Shown: positions 19,167 to 28,836, counted from the first letter of the stretch. The stretch is DNA of 64,000 nucleotides from Asanoa sp040676615 (GCF_040676615.1 NZ_JBFAPI010000001.1:186001-250000), one strand, 5' to 3'. Notes: generated by a model from the letters alone, not told the origin. Made by a program: numbers and translations.

Positions 19167-20333
19167 ATGCCCACGGAAACCGAGGTGGCCATCACGCCGC
19201 CCAAGACGTCGAGCGTGCCCAAGACCAAGGCGCAGAGCCTGCGCTCGACCGATGTCGCCGACTTCCCGGCCCTGACAGGCCTGGAGGAGGAGTGGCGCTT
19301 CACACCGCTGAAGCGCCTGCGGGGCCTGGCCACGAAGACGCCGGCGGCGGAGACCAGCCTGCGCTGGGAGCACGAGGGCCTGCCGGCCGGCGTGACCGTG
19401 TCGCGGCTGGCCAAGGGCGATGAGCGGATCGGCCGGGTGCTGGTGCCGTTCGACCGCGTCAGCGCGCTCGGCTACGGCAACGCTGACGGCGCGACGCTGA
19501 TCGCGATCGCGCCCGAGGCCGAGCTGACCGAGCCGGCGCGGCTCCGGGTGATCGGCGGCGGCTCCGGCCCGGCCTACGCACACACCGTGGTCCAGGTGGG
19601 CCGGTTCGCCAAGGGCACGCTGGTGGTCGAGCAGGTCGGCACGACGACGCTGGCCGACAACGTCGAGGTCGACATCGCCGACGGCGCCCAGCTCACGCTG
19701 GTCACGGTCGCCGACTGGGCGTCCGACGCTGTGCAGGCCCAGCACGTCAAGTTCCGGCTGGGCCGCGACGCCCGGGTCGTGCACATGCAGGTCACCCTCG
19801 GCGGCGACCTGGTGCGGCAGTACACCAGCGTGGAATACACCGCGCGCGGCGGCGAGGCCGAGCTCTACGGGCTCTACTTCGCCGACGGCGAGCAGCACCT
19901 CGAGCACCGCCAGCTGGTCGACCACAGCGTGCCCGACTGCCGCAGCTACGTCGGCTACCGCGGCGCGCTGCAGGGCGACGGCGCACACACCGTCTGGGTC
20001 GGCGACGTGCTGATCCAGGTGCAGGCGACCGGGACCGACACCTACGAGATCAACCGCAACCTGGTCCTCAGCGACGGCGCGCGGGCCGACTCCGTGCCCA
20101 ACCTGGAGATCGAGACCGGCGAGATCGTCGGTGCCGGGCACGCCAGCGCCACCGGCCGGTTCGACGACGAGCAGCTGTTCTACCTGATGGCACGGGGCAT
20201 CCCGGAGCACGAGGCGCGCAAGCTCGTGGTCCGCGGCTTCTTCGCCGAACTGCTCCAGAAGATCCCGGACGAGCTGCTCCGCGACCGCCTCGGCGACGCC
20301 GTCGAGGCGCGGCTGGCGAAGGGCGAGCAGTGA
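19167..20333 (+). CDS. sufD: Fe-S cluster assembly protein SufD
   Basis: Partner of SufB in the SufBCD scaffold. 388 residues; the N-terminal ~130 residues are variable and the C-terminal half has the SufB/D beta-helix, with ARGIPEHEARKLVVRGFF as the conserved C-terminal signature and DHSVPDCRSYVGYRG before it. ATG 19167 follows the sufB stop directly. Its stop overlaps the GTG of the Rieske gene. Confidence 0.96.
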   Translation: MPTETEVAITPPKTSSVPKTKAQSLRSTDVADFPALTGLEEEWRFTPLKRLRGLATKTPAAETSLRWEHEGLPAGVTVSRLAKGDERIGRVLVPFDRVSALGYGNADGATLIAIAPEAELTEPARLRVIGGGSGPAYAHTVVQVGRFAKGTLVVEQVGTTTLADNVEVDIADGAQLTLVTVADWASDAVQAQHVKFRLGRDARVVHMQVTLGGDLVRQYTSVEYTARGGEAELYGLYFADGEQHLEHRQLVDHSVPDCRSYVGYRGALQGDGAHTVWVGDVLIQVQATGTDTYEINRNLVLSDGARADSVPNLEIETGEIVGAGHASATGRFDDEQLFYLMARGIPEHEARKLVVRGFFAELLQKIPDELLRDRLGDAVEARLAKGEQ

Positions 20334-20661
20334 ACTTCGTCCGCCTCTGCTCCGTCGAGGACGTGCCCAAGGGCACGGCGATCCGGGCCGTCACCGACGA
20401 CCTGGAACTCGCGATCGTGCACGGCGAAGACGACCAGTTCTACGCCGTCTACGACGAGTGCTCGCACGCCGCGGTCGCCCTGTCCGAGGGCGAGGTCGAC
20501 GGCTGCACGCTCGAGTGCTGGCTGCACGGTTCCCGTTTCGACCTGCGCACCGGCGAGCCCACGGGCCTGCCGGCGACCGAACCCGTACCCGTCTATCCCG
20601 TCGAAGTCCGTGACGGCGAGGTCTTCGTCGCCCTCACGCCGAGCAATGGAGTTATGCCCGC

Positions 20662-20665
<4 letters not shown>
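20330..20665 (+). CDS. Rieske-type ferredoxin in suf operon
   Basis: Small 111-residue Rieske [2Fe-2S] protein of the non-heme-iron oxygenase ferredoxin type. The cluster ligands are complete: C-x-H in ECSHAA and C-x2-H in ECWLHGSRFD. GTG 20330 overlaps the sufD stop and its own stop overlaps the sufC ATG. A Rieske gene between sufD and sufC is common in actinobacteria; it may donate electrons during cluster assembly, but this role is inferred from position only. Confidence 0.95.
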
Positions 20666-21435
<770 letters not shown>

Positions 21436-21461
21436 TCCACGCACGAAGGGGCTGCCCAGTC

Positions 21462-22739
21462 ATGACGTCTCTCGCGATCCCGTCGACGTTCGACGTCGCC
21501 GCGCTGCGTGCCGACTTCCCGATCCTCGGTCGGGAGGTCAACGGCCACCCGCTGGTCTATCTGGACAGCGCCAACACGTCGCAGAAACCACGTCAGGTGC
21601 TCGACGTCATGCGCGCGCACCACGAGCGGCACAACGGCAACGTGTCCCGTTCGGTGCACACACTGGGCACCGAGGCGACCCTCGCCTACGAGGGCGCACG
21701 GGAGAAGGTGGCCGCGTTCATCAACGCGCCGGCGGCGTCCGAGGTGGTGTTCGGCAAGAACTCCACCGAGGCGATCAACCTGCTGGCGTACGCCTTGTCC
21801 AACGCCTCGGCGACCCCCGGCAGTGACCCGCGCTTCCGGCTCGGCCCCGGCGACGAGGTGGTGATCTCCGAGATGGAGCACCACTCCAACATCGTCCCGT
21901 GGCAGTTGCTGTGTGAGCGCACCGGCGCGACCCTGCGCTGGTTCGGCGTCACGGAGGAGGGCCGGCTCGGCGAGTCGGGCCTGGAGACCTTGGTCAACGA
22001 GCGCACCAAGCTGGTGTCGCTGGTGCACATGTCCAACATCCTGGGCACGATCAACGACCCGACCCGGATCGTCGCGCGGGCCCACCAGGTCGGCGCGCTG
22101 GTGATGCTCGACTGCTCGCAGTCGGTGCCGCACCTGCCGGTCGACGTGCGGGCGCTCGGCGCCGACTTCATCGCGTTCACCGGGCACAAGATGCTCGGCC
22201 CGACCGGCATCGGGGTGCTCTGGGGGCGCGCGGAGTTGCTCGAGGCGATGCCGCCGGTGTTCGGCGGTGGCTCGATGATCGAGACCGTGACGATGGAGAA
22301 GTCGACGTTCGCGCCGGCGCCGGCCCGATTCGAGGCCGGCACGCCGCCGATCGTCGAGGCGATCGGGCTCGGCGCGGCGGTCGACTACCTGACCGGGGTC
22401 GGCATGACCGCGGTGCAGGCACACGAGCAGGAGATCACCGCATACGCCCTGGAGGCGCTGGCCTCCGTGCCGACCTTGCGGATCTTCGGCCCGACGACGC
22501 CCGACGGGCGCGGCGGCACCATCTCGTTCGCGCTGGAGGGCATCCACCCGCACGACGTGGGCCAGGTGCTCGACGACGAGGGTGTCGAGGTGCGGGTCGG
22601 TCACCACTGCGCGCGGCCGGTCTGCGTGCGCTACGGGGTGCCGGCGACCACCCGGGCCTCGTTCTACGTCTACACGACGACCGAGGAGGTCGACGCCCTC
22701 GTGCGAGGGCTCGAACGGGTCCGAAAGGTGTTCGGCTGA
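21462..22739 (+). CDS. sufS: Cysteine desulfurase SufS
   Basis: PLP enzyme that removes sulfur from cysteine and passes it as persulfide to SufU. The 425-residue group II desulfurase has EMEHHSNIVPW, the PLP lysine in FTGHKMLGPTG near residue 243, and the catalytic cysteine in GHHCARPVC near residue 381. Its stop shares a base with the sufU ATG (TGATG). Confidence 0.97.
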   Translation: MTSLAIPSTFDVAALRADFPILGREVNGHPLVYLDSANTSQKPRQVLDVMRAHHERHNGNVSRSVHTLGTEATLAYEGAREKVAAFINAPAASEVVFGKNSTEAINLLAYALSNASATPGSDPRFRLGPGDEVVISEMEHHSNIVPWQLLCERTGATLRWFGVTEEGRLGESGLETLVNERTKLVSLVHMSNILGTINDPTRIVARAHQVGALVMLDCSQSVPHLPVDVRALGADFIAFTGHKMLGPTGIGVLWGRAELLEAMPPVFGGGSMIETVTMEKSTFAPAPARFEAGTPPIVEAIGLGAAVDYLTGVGMTAVQAHEQEITAYALEALASVPTLRIFGPTTPDGRGGTISFALEGIHPHDVGQVLDDEGVEVRVGHHCARPVCVRYGVPATTRASFYVYTTTEEVDALVRGLERVRKVFG

Positions 22740-23197
22740 TGCAGTTCGACCAGCTATACCAGGAGATCATCCTGGAGCACTACAAGCGGCCGCACGGCCG
22801 TGGGCTCCGCGAGCCGTTCGGCGGCGAGGCGCACCACGTCAACCCGACCTGCGGCGACGAGGTGACCATCCGGGTCGCGGTGTCCGGCGACAAGCTCGCC
22901 GACGTGTCGTACGAAGGCATGGGTTGCTCGATCAGCCAGGCCTCGGCGAGCGTCCTGCACGACCTGCTGGCCGACCTGTCCGTCGGCGAGGCGTTCAAGG
23001 TGCACGACGCGTTCGTCGAGCTGATGCAGGGCCGCGGTCAGGTCGAGCCGGACGAGGAATTGTTGGGCGACGGCGTGGCGTTCTCCGGAGTAGCGCGCTA
23101 TCCGGCGCGTGTGAAGTGCGCCCTGCTGCCGTGGATGGCGTTCAAGGACGCGGCCGTACGCGCCGGCGTCACGGTCGGACCCGAGGTGAAGGCATGA
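22739..23197 (+). CDS. sufU: Fe-S assembly sulfur acceptor SufU
   Basis: Zinc-containing sulfurtransferase that accepts persulfide from SufS in Gram-positive bacteria. 152 residues with the three conserved zinc cysteines and ligand Asp: NPTCGDE, GMGCSISQAS and RVKCALLPW. The SufU-type insertion after the second Cys distinguishes it from IscU. One-base overlap with sufS and ATGA overlap with the next gene. Confidence 0.96.
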   Translation: MQFDQLYQEIILEHYKRPHGRGLREPFGGEAHHVNPTCGDEVTIRVAVSGDKLADVSYEGMGCSISQASASVLHDLLADLSVGEAFKVHDAFVELMQGRGQVEPDEELLGDGVAFSGVARYPARVKCALLPWMAFKDAAVRAGVTVGPEVKA

Positions 23198-23553
23198 GTG
23201 AGGAAACTGTGAGCACGCCCGCTCCGTCGAAGGCGTCGATCGACGAGATCGAAGAGGCGATGAAGGACGTCGTCGACCCCGAACTCGGCATCAACGTGGT
23301 CGACCTCGGCCTGGTCTACGGCGTCCACGTCGACGAGGAGAACGTCGCGACCCTCGACATGACGCTGACGTCGGCGGCCTGCCCGCTGACCGACGTGATC
23401 GAGGACCAGACCCGGGCGGCGCTGACCACCGGCCCGGGCGGCGGCATCGTCACCGACTTCCGGATCAACTGGGTCTGGCTGCCGCCATGGGGCCCCGACA
23501 AGATCACCGACGAGGGCCGCGACCAGCTCCGCTCGTTGGGCTTCAACGTCTGA
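23194..23553 (+). CDS. sufT: MIP18/DUF59 family Fe-S maturation protein (SufT-like)
   Basis: 119-residue protein of the MIP18/DUF59 family, which helps mature Fe-S proteins. The signature DPELGINVVDLGLVYGV and the conserved cysteine in TSAACPLTDVIEDQ are both visible. ATG 23194 overlaps the sufU stop. It ends the suf operon, and its last 11 nt overlap the convergent TetR gene. Confidence 0.92.
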   Translation: MSEETVSTPAPSKASIDEIEEAMKDVVDPELGINVVDLGLVYGVHVDEENVATLDMTLTSAACPLTDVIEDQTRAALTTGPGGGIVTDFRINWVWLPPWGPDKITDEGRDQLRSLGFNV

Positions 23554-24274
23554 CGTAGGTCTCCAGACTTCGGATGAGCATGTCCAGGCCGAACGCGAAG
23601 CGTTCGTCGCTGTCGGCCTGCATGAGCTCCTCGACGTGTGCCGTGAGGGTCGGGAAGCGGTCCCGGGGCAGCGTCCGGTAGTAGTCGTGGATCTCTTTGA
23701 GGCGGGCTTGGAAGCGCTCGCTCGCGTCGGCCGCGTCGAGGCCGTGGCGCGCGACGATCAGGGCGCCCTCGAACGAGTCCGCCGCGATGTAGAGGGCGAG
23801 CCGGTCGGTGGCCAGCGCGGCCACACTCGGCGGCACCCCGCCCGCCAGCATGATCGCGAGCATCCCCTCGCCCATTCGCAGCGCGTGATAACCCACCGGG
23901 ATGTTGCCCAGGCTCAGCCGGGCGATGTCCCGGTGGTTTGCGTGCGCCCGCTGGATCTCGAACGCCAGCTCGCGTAGCTGCTCCTGCCAGCGCGCCGGGT
24001 CGGGCTCCGGTATCCGGATCTCGCTGAGCACCCGCTCGCGGATCAGTTCGAGCAGTTCCTCCTTGTTGGCGACGTGCGCGTAGAGCGACGCCGCGCCCGT
24101 GTCCAGCTCGTCGGCGACCCGCCGCATGCTCACCGCGTCGAGCCCCTCCGCGTCGAGCACCTTGAAGGCCGCGTCGACGATCTTGTCCGCGCTGAGCGGC
24201 TCCCGAGCGGGGGAGGGCGCACGGCGGGGCTTCTTCCAGGGCGGCGGCGGCAGCACGTCGGTCACACCGAACAT
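23543..24274 (-). CDS. TetR-family regulator of the adjacent MFS exporter
   Basis: 243-residue repressor. After a Pro-rich ~25-residue leader, the TetR DNA-binding domain runs from LSADKIVDAAFKVL to the helix-turn-helix VSMRRVADELDTGAASLYAHV, followed by a ligand-binding C-terminal domain (TetR_C-like). It diverges from the MFS transporter at 24353; the 78-nt interval holds repeats of GAAC-N3-GTTC, one covering this gene's start codon. I infer that it represses both itself and the exporter and is released by an unknown ligand. Confidence 0.9.
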   Translation of the reverse strand: MFGVTDVLPPPPWKKPRRAPSPAREPLSADKIVDAAFKVLDAEGLDAVSMRRVADELDTGAASLYAHVANKEELLELIRERVLSEIRIPEPDPARWQEQLRELAFEIQRAHANHRDIARLSLGNIPVGYHALRMGEGMLAIMLAGGVPPSVAALATDRLALYIAADSFEGALIVARHGLDAADASERFQARLKEIHDYYRTLPRDRFPTLTAHVEELMQADSDERFAFGLDMLIRSLETYVRR

Positions 24275-24336
24275 CGTACTTGACGCGAACGATGTTCGAG
24301 CGTAGAACGGTGTTCGTACATCATCGAACGCCGTTC
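24269..24336. promoter_or_regulatory. Four-copy GAAC-N3-GTTC operator array
   Basis: Inverted repeats lie at 24269-24279 (GAACATCGTAC, one mismatch), 24287-24297 (GAACGATGTTC), 24305-24315 (GAACGGTGTTC) and 24326-24336 (GAACGCCGTTC). Start-to-start spacing is 18, 18 and 21 nt. The first covers the TetR start codon, and the third overlaps the -10 box of the exporter promoter. Confidence 0.8.
24280..24308 (+). promoter_or_regulatory. Promoter of the MFS exporter
   Basis: TTGACG (24280-24285), a 17-nt spacer and TAGAAC (24303-24308). Two of the TetR-type operators fall inside or over this promoter, consistent with repression. Confidence 0.6.
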
Positions 24337-24352
24337 GTCAGGAGCTGTTCCC

Positions 24353-25795
24353 ATGTCAGTCGCTACCGCGCCCGCCGCTGCCACGACGACGGATCCCCCC
24401 GCGTACCGGTGGCGCTGGGTGGTCCTGTTCGCGATCCTCACCGCCGAGGTGATGGACCTGCTCGACTCGCTGGTCACCACCATCGCCGGCCCAACGATCC
24501 GGGCCGATCTGGGCGCGCCGCCGAGCACCGTCCAATGGCTGGCCGCGGGTTACACGTTGGCGATGGCGGTCGGCCTGGTGACGGGGGGCCGCCTCGGCGA
24601 CCTCTACGGCCGCCGCCGGATGTTCCTGGTCGGCACCGTGGGTTTCGTGGCGTCCTCGATGCTCTGCGCCGTCGCCCAGAGCGAGGGCACGCTGGTCACC
24701 GCCCGCGTGCTGCAGGGCCTGTTCGGCGCGGTGCTGCTGCCGCAGGGCTTCGGGCTGATCAAGGAGATGTTCCCGCCGCGGCAGGTGGGTTCCGCGTTCG
24801 GCCTGTTCGGCCCGATCATGGGCCTGTCGGCGGTGTGCGGCCCGATTCTCGCCGGCTGGCTGGTCAGCGCCGACCTGCTCGGCCTCAGCTGGCGGATGAT
24901 CTTCCTGGTCAACCTGCCGATCGGCCTGCTGGGCCTGATCCTCGCGGTCCGCTTCATGCCCGAGTCCCGCGACCCGGCCGCCCCGCGCCTGGACCTGGCC
25001 GGCGTGGGCCTGATCTCCGCGGCGATGTTCCTGCTGGTCTACCCGATCGTGCAGGGCCGCGAACTGGGCTGGCCGGCCTGGACGTTCGCGTCCATGGCGG
25101 CCGCGCTGGCGCTCTTCGCCGCGTTCGGCTGGTGGGAGGCCCGCCGTCAGCGGCGCGGCGCCGACCCGCTGGTCGTGCCGACGCTGTTCCGCAAGCGCGC
25201 GTTCACCGGTGGTCTGGTAGCCGGGACCGCGTTCTTCGCCGGGCTGCTCGGGTTCGGCCTGGTGCTGACCCTCTACTTGCAGGTCGGGCTGGGCTTCTCG
25301 CCCTTGAAGACCGGCCTGACCGGGGTGCCGCAGGCGGTCGGGGTGATCGTCGGCTTCGGCCTGTCCGCGGCCGGCGGCCTGGCCCGCCGGCACGGTCGTC
25401 GGGTGCTCCAGGCCGGCGTCACGGTGATGGCCGTGTCCGCGCTCGGCTTCGTGGCGACGATCCATGTCGCCGGTGCCGTGACGCCGTGGCGGCTGGCACC
25501 GGTGCTCGGCCTGTTCGGCATCGGCATGGGCCTGGCGATGGCGCCGTTCTTCGACATCATCCTGGCCGGCGTGGAGCCGCGGGAGAGCGGATCGGCGTCG
25601 GGCGCGCTCAACGCGGCGCAGCAGTTCGCGGGGGCACTCGGGGTGGCCGCGCTGGGCACGCTGTTCTTCAACCGGGCGGGCGGCGGTGCCGGGGTCTCCG
25701 GGGCCATCGAGACCGTGCTGTGTGCGGTGGCCGGGCTGCTTGTGTTGACCTTCGCGCTGACGTTTCTGCTGCCCCAGACAGCCAGGGCCGAGTGA
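24353..25795 (+). CDS. MFS drug exporter, DHA2 (14-TMS) type
   Basis: 480-residue membrane transporter, probably a proton-coupled multidrug exporter of the EmrB/QacA (DHA2) group. About 14 hydrophobic segments are visible; the MFS loop motif GGRLGDLYGRRRMF lies near residues 82-95 and the antiporter-type GPILAGWLV follows in segment 5. AGGAG at 24340-24344 is 8 nt before ATG 24353. It is paired with a divergent TetR repressor, the usual layout for inducible drug efflux. The substrate cannot be read from the sequence. Confidence 0.92.
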   Translation: MSVATAPAAATTTDPPAYRWRWVVLFAILTAEVMDLLDSLVTTIAGPTIRADLGAPPSTVQWLAAGYTLAMAVGLVTGGRLGDLYGRRRMFLVGTVGFVASSMLCAVAQSEGTLVTARVLQGLFGAVLLPQGFGLIKEMFPPRQVGSAFGLFGPIMGLSAVCGPILAGWLVSADLLGLSWRMIFLVNLPIGLLGLILAVRFMPESRDPAAPRLDLAGVGLISAAMFLLVYPIVQGRELGWPAWTFASMAAALALFAAFGWWEARRQRRGADPLVVPTLFRKRAFTGGLVAGTAFFAGLLGFGLVLTLYLQVGLGFSPLKTGLTGVPQAVGVIVGFGLSAAGGLARRHGRRVLQAGVTVMAVSALGFVATIHVAGAVTPWRLAPVLGLFGIGMGLAMAPFFDIILAGVEPRESGSASGALNAAQQFAGALGVAALGTLFFNRAGGGAGVSGAIETVLCAVAGLLVLTFALTFLLPQTARAE

Positions 25796-25952
25796 CCCAA
25801 AGCCTCGAAAACCCGGTGCGGTCGGTCGGCCGGTTGCCCCATGATGTGCGGGTGATCGAACTGACCCGGACCCAGGTTTCTGTCGCGACGGCCCTCGCCG
25901 GTCGCCGACAGCAGCCTGGCTCCGTGCCGGCGTCGATCTCGCCCGATCCGCG

Positions 25953-26579
25953 ATGAGCGACGCGTTCCTCGCCGGCCTGGTCGCCGGCTACGGCGTCGCG
26001 ATCCCGGTCGGCGCCATCGCGATTCTGATCATGGGGATCGCCGCCCGCACCTCGTTCAAGGTCGGTGCGTCCGCGGCGCTGGGAGTGGCCACCGCCGACG
26101 GGCTCTACGCCGCGGTCGCGGTGCTCGGCGGTGCGGCGTTGGCCGGCGTCATCGAGCCGATCGCCACGCCGCTGCGCTGGGTCGCCGTCGTCGTGTTGCT
26201 GGTGCTCGCCGGCCACACCGGGTGGTCCGCCGTGCGCCACCACCGCGATCCGGCCCGGGCGGCCCGCTCCGGTGCGGGCCTCGGCACGCCGGCCCGGGCG
26301 TACGGCGGCATCCTGGCCCTCACCCTGCTCAACCCGATGACGATCGTCTACTTCGCCGCGCTGGTGCTCGGCCGGCAGGCCAATGACGAGCTGAGCTCGG
26401 CCGGTGAGGTGCTCTTCGTGCTGGGTGCCTTCGTCGCCTCGGCGAGTTGGCAGCTGCTGATCGCCTCGGGCGGCTCGCTGGTCGGCCGCCTGCTGACCGG
26501 CCCGCGAGGGCGGCTCTACACCGCCCTCGCGTCCAGCCTGCTGATCGTCGTGCTGGCGATCAACCTGGCGGCCGGCTGA
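25953..26579 (+). CDS. LysE/RhtB-type exporter
   Basis: 208-residue membrane protein of the LysE translocator family, which exports amino acids or related small molecules. The N-terminus GYGVAIPVGAIAILIMGIAARTSFKVGASAALGVATADGLYAAVA matches the family's first segments (shown here only as landmarks: AIPVGA near residue 16, GVATADG near residue 44), and TLLNPMTIVYF near residue 125 is the second conserved LNP site. Five to six membrane segments. The 157 nt before it hold no gene that I can support. Its stop faces the oxidoreductase stop 3 nt away. Confidence 0.85.
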   Translation: MSDAFLAGLVAGYGVAIPVGAIAILIMGIAARTSFKVGASAALGVATADGLYAAVAVLGGAALAGVIEPIATPLRWVAVVVLLVLAGHTGWSAVRHHRDPARAARSGAGLGTPARAYGGILALTLLNPMTIVYFAALVLGRQANDELSSAGEVLFVLGAFVASASWQLLIASGGSLVGRLLTGPRGRLYTALASSLLIVVLAINLAAG

Positions 26580-26582
26580 CGG

Positions 26583-27683
26583 TCAGCGCTCCGGCGCGTC
26601 GAAGTGCACCGAATACATGTCGACCAGCATCGAGTTGCCCTTGATCGTCGAAGCCGACTCGGCACCGGAGACACCGTCGGGTAGCTGGCTGGCACCGCCC
26701 TCCGGGCCGAGCGGCACGACGATCAGCGTCGGGCCGACCTCGTAGGCCCGCGGTCCGCCGACGCCGGTGATGGCGGCCCGGATGTTGGCCGCCACCACCT
26801 CGGACTGGCGGCCGGCGGCGCCGGCGGTGTCGCGGTCGGCGGTGGAGATGTCGCCGAGCGCGAACACGTCGTCGCCGCCCTTGACCCGCAGCTGTTCGTC
26901 GACGGCGACATAGCCCCGGTCATCGACCGCGGCCGCCAGCGCACCGCGCAGGTAGTCGGTCGCCGGCCGGACGCCGAACGCGCGGAACCAGATGTCGGCC
27001 TGGACGGTCTCGCCGCTCTCGGTGGTCACCTCGACCGCGGCCGGCGTGGCCGGTGCGACGTCCGGCAGCGCGTGCAGCGGGCTGCCCAGCACGAGCCGGA
27101 CGCCCATCTTGTCGAGCTGGCGCCGCAGCTCCTCACGCAGCTCCTGGTCGAACGGGCCGTGCAGGATGTCCGGGTTGACGTCGACGACGGTGACCTCCTT
27201 GTCAGGGAAGTACGCCTTGATCTCGCCGGCGAGCTCGAGCCCGGACGGTCCGGCACCGACGATCAACGCCCGGTCCGCACCGCTGAGTGCGTCGTGCGCC
27301 GCCCGCAGTTGGGCCTTGGCCCGGTGCTGGTCGGAATCGGCGGCCTTGGCCGGGAACGGATAGGCCGAGCCGGTCGCGAGAACCAGGTAGTCGGGTTCCA
27401 GCTGGGCGCCGGACGCCAGCGTGACCGTGCGCCCGTCGACGGCCACGGCGCGGTCGCGCACGTATCGGCCGTGGTGCAGGAGCCGGTTCAACGGCATGAA
27501 GATCTTGTCGATCCAGGACGGCTCGACGAGCGCGCGCCAGGCCGCGACGTTGTGCAGGAAAGCGTCGGACGGGTCGACGAGCGTGACGTCCGCGACGTCA
27601 TCCAGCGCCTTGGCGGTCTTCAGTCCGCCGTAGCCGCCGCCGAGTACGACGACGGAAGGGCGCTTGACCTCGGTGTCGGTCAC
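26583..27683 (-). CDS. NAD(P)/FAD-dependent oxidoreductase (NDH-2/FSP1-like)
   Basis: 366-residue flavoprotein that probably passes electrons from NAD(P)H to a quinone-like acceptor. The FAD-binding VVVLGGGYGG is at residues ~11-20, the NAD-binding VGAGPSGLE near residue 145, and the second FAD contact VFALGDI near 275. Start GTG 27683 is preceded by GGAGG with good spacing; the longer frame to 27752 runs through the operator region and is not used. A divergent HxlR regulator suggests redox- or quinone-responsive control. Confidence 0.9.
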   Translation of the reverse strand: MTDTEVKRPSVVVLGGGYGGLKTAKALDDVADVTLVDPSDAFLHNVAAWRALVEPSWIDKIFMPLNRLLHHGRYVRDRAVAVDGRTVTLASGAQLEPDYLVLATGSAYPFPAKAADSDQHRAKAQLRAAHDALSGADRALIVGAGPSGLELAGEIKAYFPDKEVTVVDVNPDILHGPFDQELREELRRQLDKMGVRLVLGSPLHALPDVAPATPAAVEVTTESGETVQADIWFRAFGVRPATDYLRGALAAAVDDRGYVAVDEQLRVKGGDDVFALGDISTADRDTAGAAGRQSEVVAANIRAAITGVGGPRAYEVGPTLIVVPLGPEGGASQLPDGVSGAESASTIKGNSMLVDMYSVHFDAPER

Positions 27684-27704
27684 CAGTGTTACCTCCGTGA
27701 AAAG

Positions 27705-27764
27705 GCTAGCCGCACGTATTCGGCTAGCTGCTTCGGAAATACTAGCGACCACGATCGCGCTAGC
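27705..27764. promoter_or_regulatory. Four GCTAGC boxes at exact 18-bp pitch
   Basis: GCTAGC occurs at 27705, 27723 and 27759 and ACTAGC at 27741, all exactly 18 nt apart. The leftmost box overlaps a minus-strand TAGCCT (27708-27703), a likely -10 box of the oxidoreductase. The rightmost overlaps TAGCAT (27761-27766), a likely -10 box of the HxlR gene, whose ATG is 7 nt later. This is a probable HxlR operator array shutting both promoters. Confidence 0.8.
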
Positions 27765-27772
27765 ATGGCGAC

Positions 27773-28141
27773 ATGGGGGATAGTCCGGAACGTCACACCG
27801 ACGAGCTGCGCCAGCGCTGCTCGCGTGGCGACATCGCGCTCGCGCGGGCCTTCAGCCTGCTCGGCAAGCGCTGGACGGGGCTGGTGGTGGGCAGCTTGAC
27901 CCTGGGGCCGGTGGGGTTCCGCGAGCTTTCCCGCACGATCGGCGGCGTGAGCGACTCGGTGCTGTCCGACCGGCTGGCCGAGCTGTGTGACCAGGGGATG
28001 GTGGAGCGGGCGGTCAACCCGGGGCCGCCGGTGACCGTCACCTACAAGCTGACCGAGGCCGGCGAGGGGCTCATCCCGGCGCTCACGATGATCGCCGAGT
28101 GGGCCGACAAGTTCATGCCCGAGCCGCCGACCGCCTGCTAG
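27773..28141 (+). CDS. HxlR-family transcriptional regulator
   Basis: 122-residue winged-helix repressor of the HxlR type. The core motif runs LLGKRWTGLVVGSLTLGPVG, then FRELSRTIGGVSDSVLSDRL as the recognition helix, and YKLTEAGEGL as the wing. Cysteines at residue ~17 (QRCSRGD), in the core (ELCDQG) and at the C-terminus could act in thiol sensing. TAGCAT 6 nt upstream of the ATG implies a leaderless mRNA. Divergent from the flavin oxidoreductase, its likely target. Confidence 0.92.
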   Translation: MGDSPERHTDELRQRCSRGDIALARAFSLLGKRWTGLVVGSLTLGPVGFRELSRTIGGVSDSVLSDRLAELCDQGMVERAVNPGPPVTVTYKLTEAGEGLIPALTMIAEWADKFMPEPPTAC

Positions 28142-28803
28142 AGGTTCTTCAGCGCCTCGCGCCGGGAGAGTCCGGACAGCGAGGTGGCGGCGACGAACGC
28201 GCGCACCGAGTCCGGATCGGTCTTGGCATACTCGCGCAGCGCCCAGCCGATCGCCTTGCGGATGAAGAAGTCGCCGTGCCCGGCCCGCAGAGCGCAGTAG
28301 CCGAACAGCCTCTCGACGTCGGTCCGCGACTTGTAGAACAGCTGGTGCAGCAGCGCCGTGCGGATCACCCAGAGGTCGTCGTCGGCGATCCAGGCGTCCA
28401 TCTCCGCGACCAGGCCGTCGTGCCGCGCGACCATCGGCCCGACCACCCGGGCCGCCACGATGTCGACCGTGTCCCACCAGGGCCTGGTGGTGATCAGCCG
28501 GCGGAGCACGGGCAGTGCGGCCGGCGTCAGCACCGCCACGTGCCGCCGCAGATGACCGCACGCGAAGTACTGGTACTCGCGCTCCTCGCGGGCCCAGCAC
28601 GCGTCGGCGAGCGCGAGCAGGTCGGCCTCGTTCGGCCGGCGCACACCCGCGGTGGCCACGCGGGCCAACTCCCGCTGGCGCGGCGCCATGATGCCGAGAA
28701 AGGCGAACTGATCACGCATGTACGCCCGCATCGCGGCCGCTTTCGCCGGGTCGCGGTCGGCCTCGAACAGCGTGGTCAGGCGGGCCAGCACCGGCTCGGT
28801 CAT
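28138..28803 (-). CDS. DNA alkylation repair protein, AlkD-like
   Basis: 221-residue HEAT-like-repeat DNA glycosylase of the AlkD/AlkC superfamily, which excises alkylated bases. Landmarks are FAFLGIMAPRQREL near the N-terminus, PWWDTVDIVA with the Trp-Asp pair, DLWVIRTALLHQL and FFIRKAIGWALREYAKTDP. ATG 28803 fits the family start. Convergent with the HxlR gene (4-nt overlap) and divergent from the acVLRF1 gene. Confidence 0.92.
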   Translation of the reverse strand: MTEPVLARLTTLFEADRDPAKAAAMRAYMRDQFAFLGIMAPRQRELARVATAGVRRPNEADLLALADACWAREEREYQYFACGHLRRHVAVLTPAALPVLRRLITTRPWWDTVDIVAARVVGPMVARHDGLVAEMDAWIADDDLWVIRTALLHQLFYKSRTDVERLFGYCALRAGHGDFFIRKAIGWALREYAKTDPDSVRAFVAATSLSGLSRREALKNL

Positions 28804-28836
28804 TCCGACATTCTGGCGTGCCGTAGCGTCCCGTGG

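Noticed and set aside
25851..25956. 34-codon frame upstream of the LysE-type gene
   Set aside because: Overlaps the LysE start by 4 nt but lacks a ribosome binding site and any hydrophobic or conserved feature.
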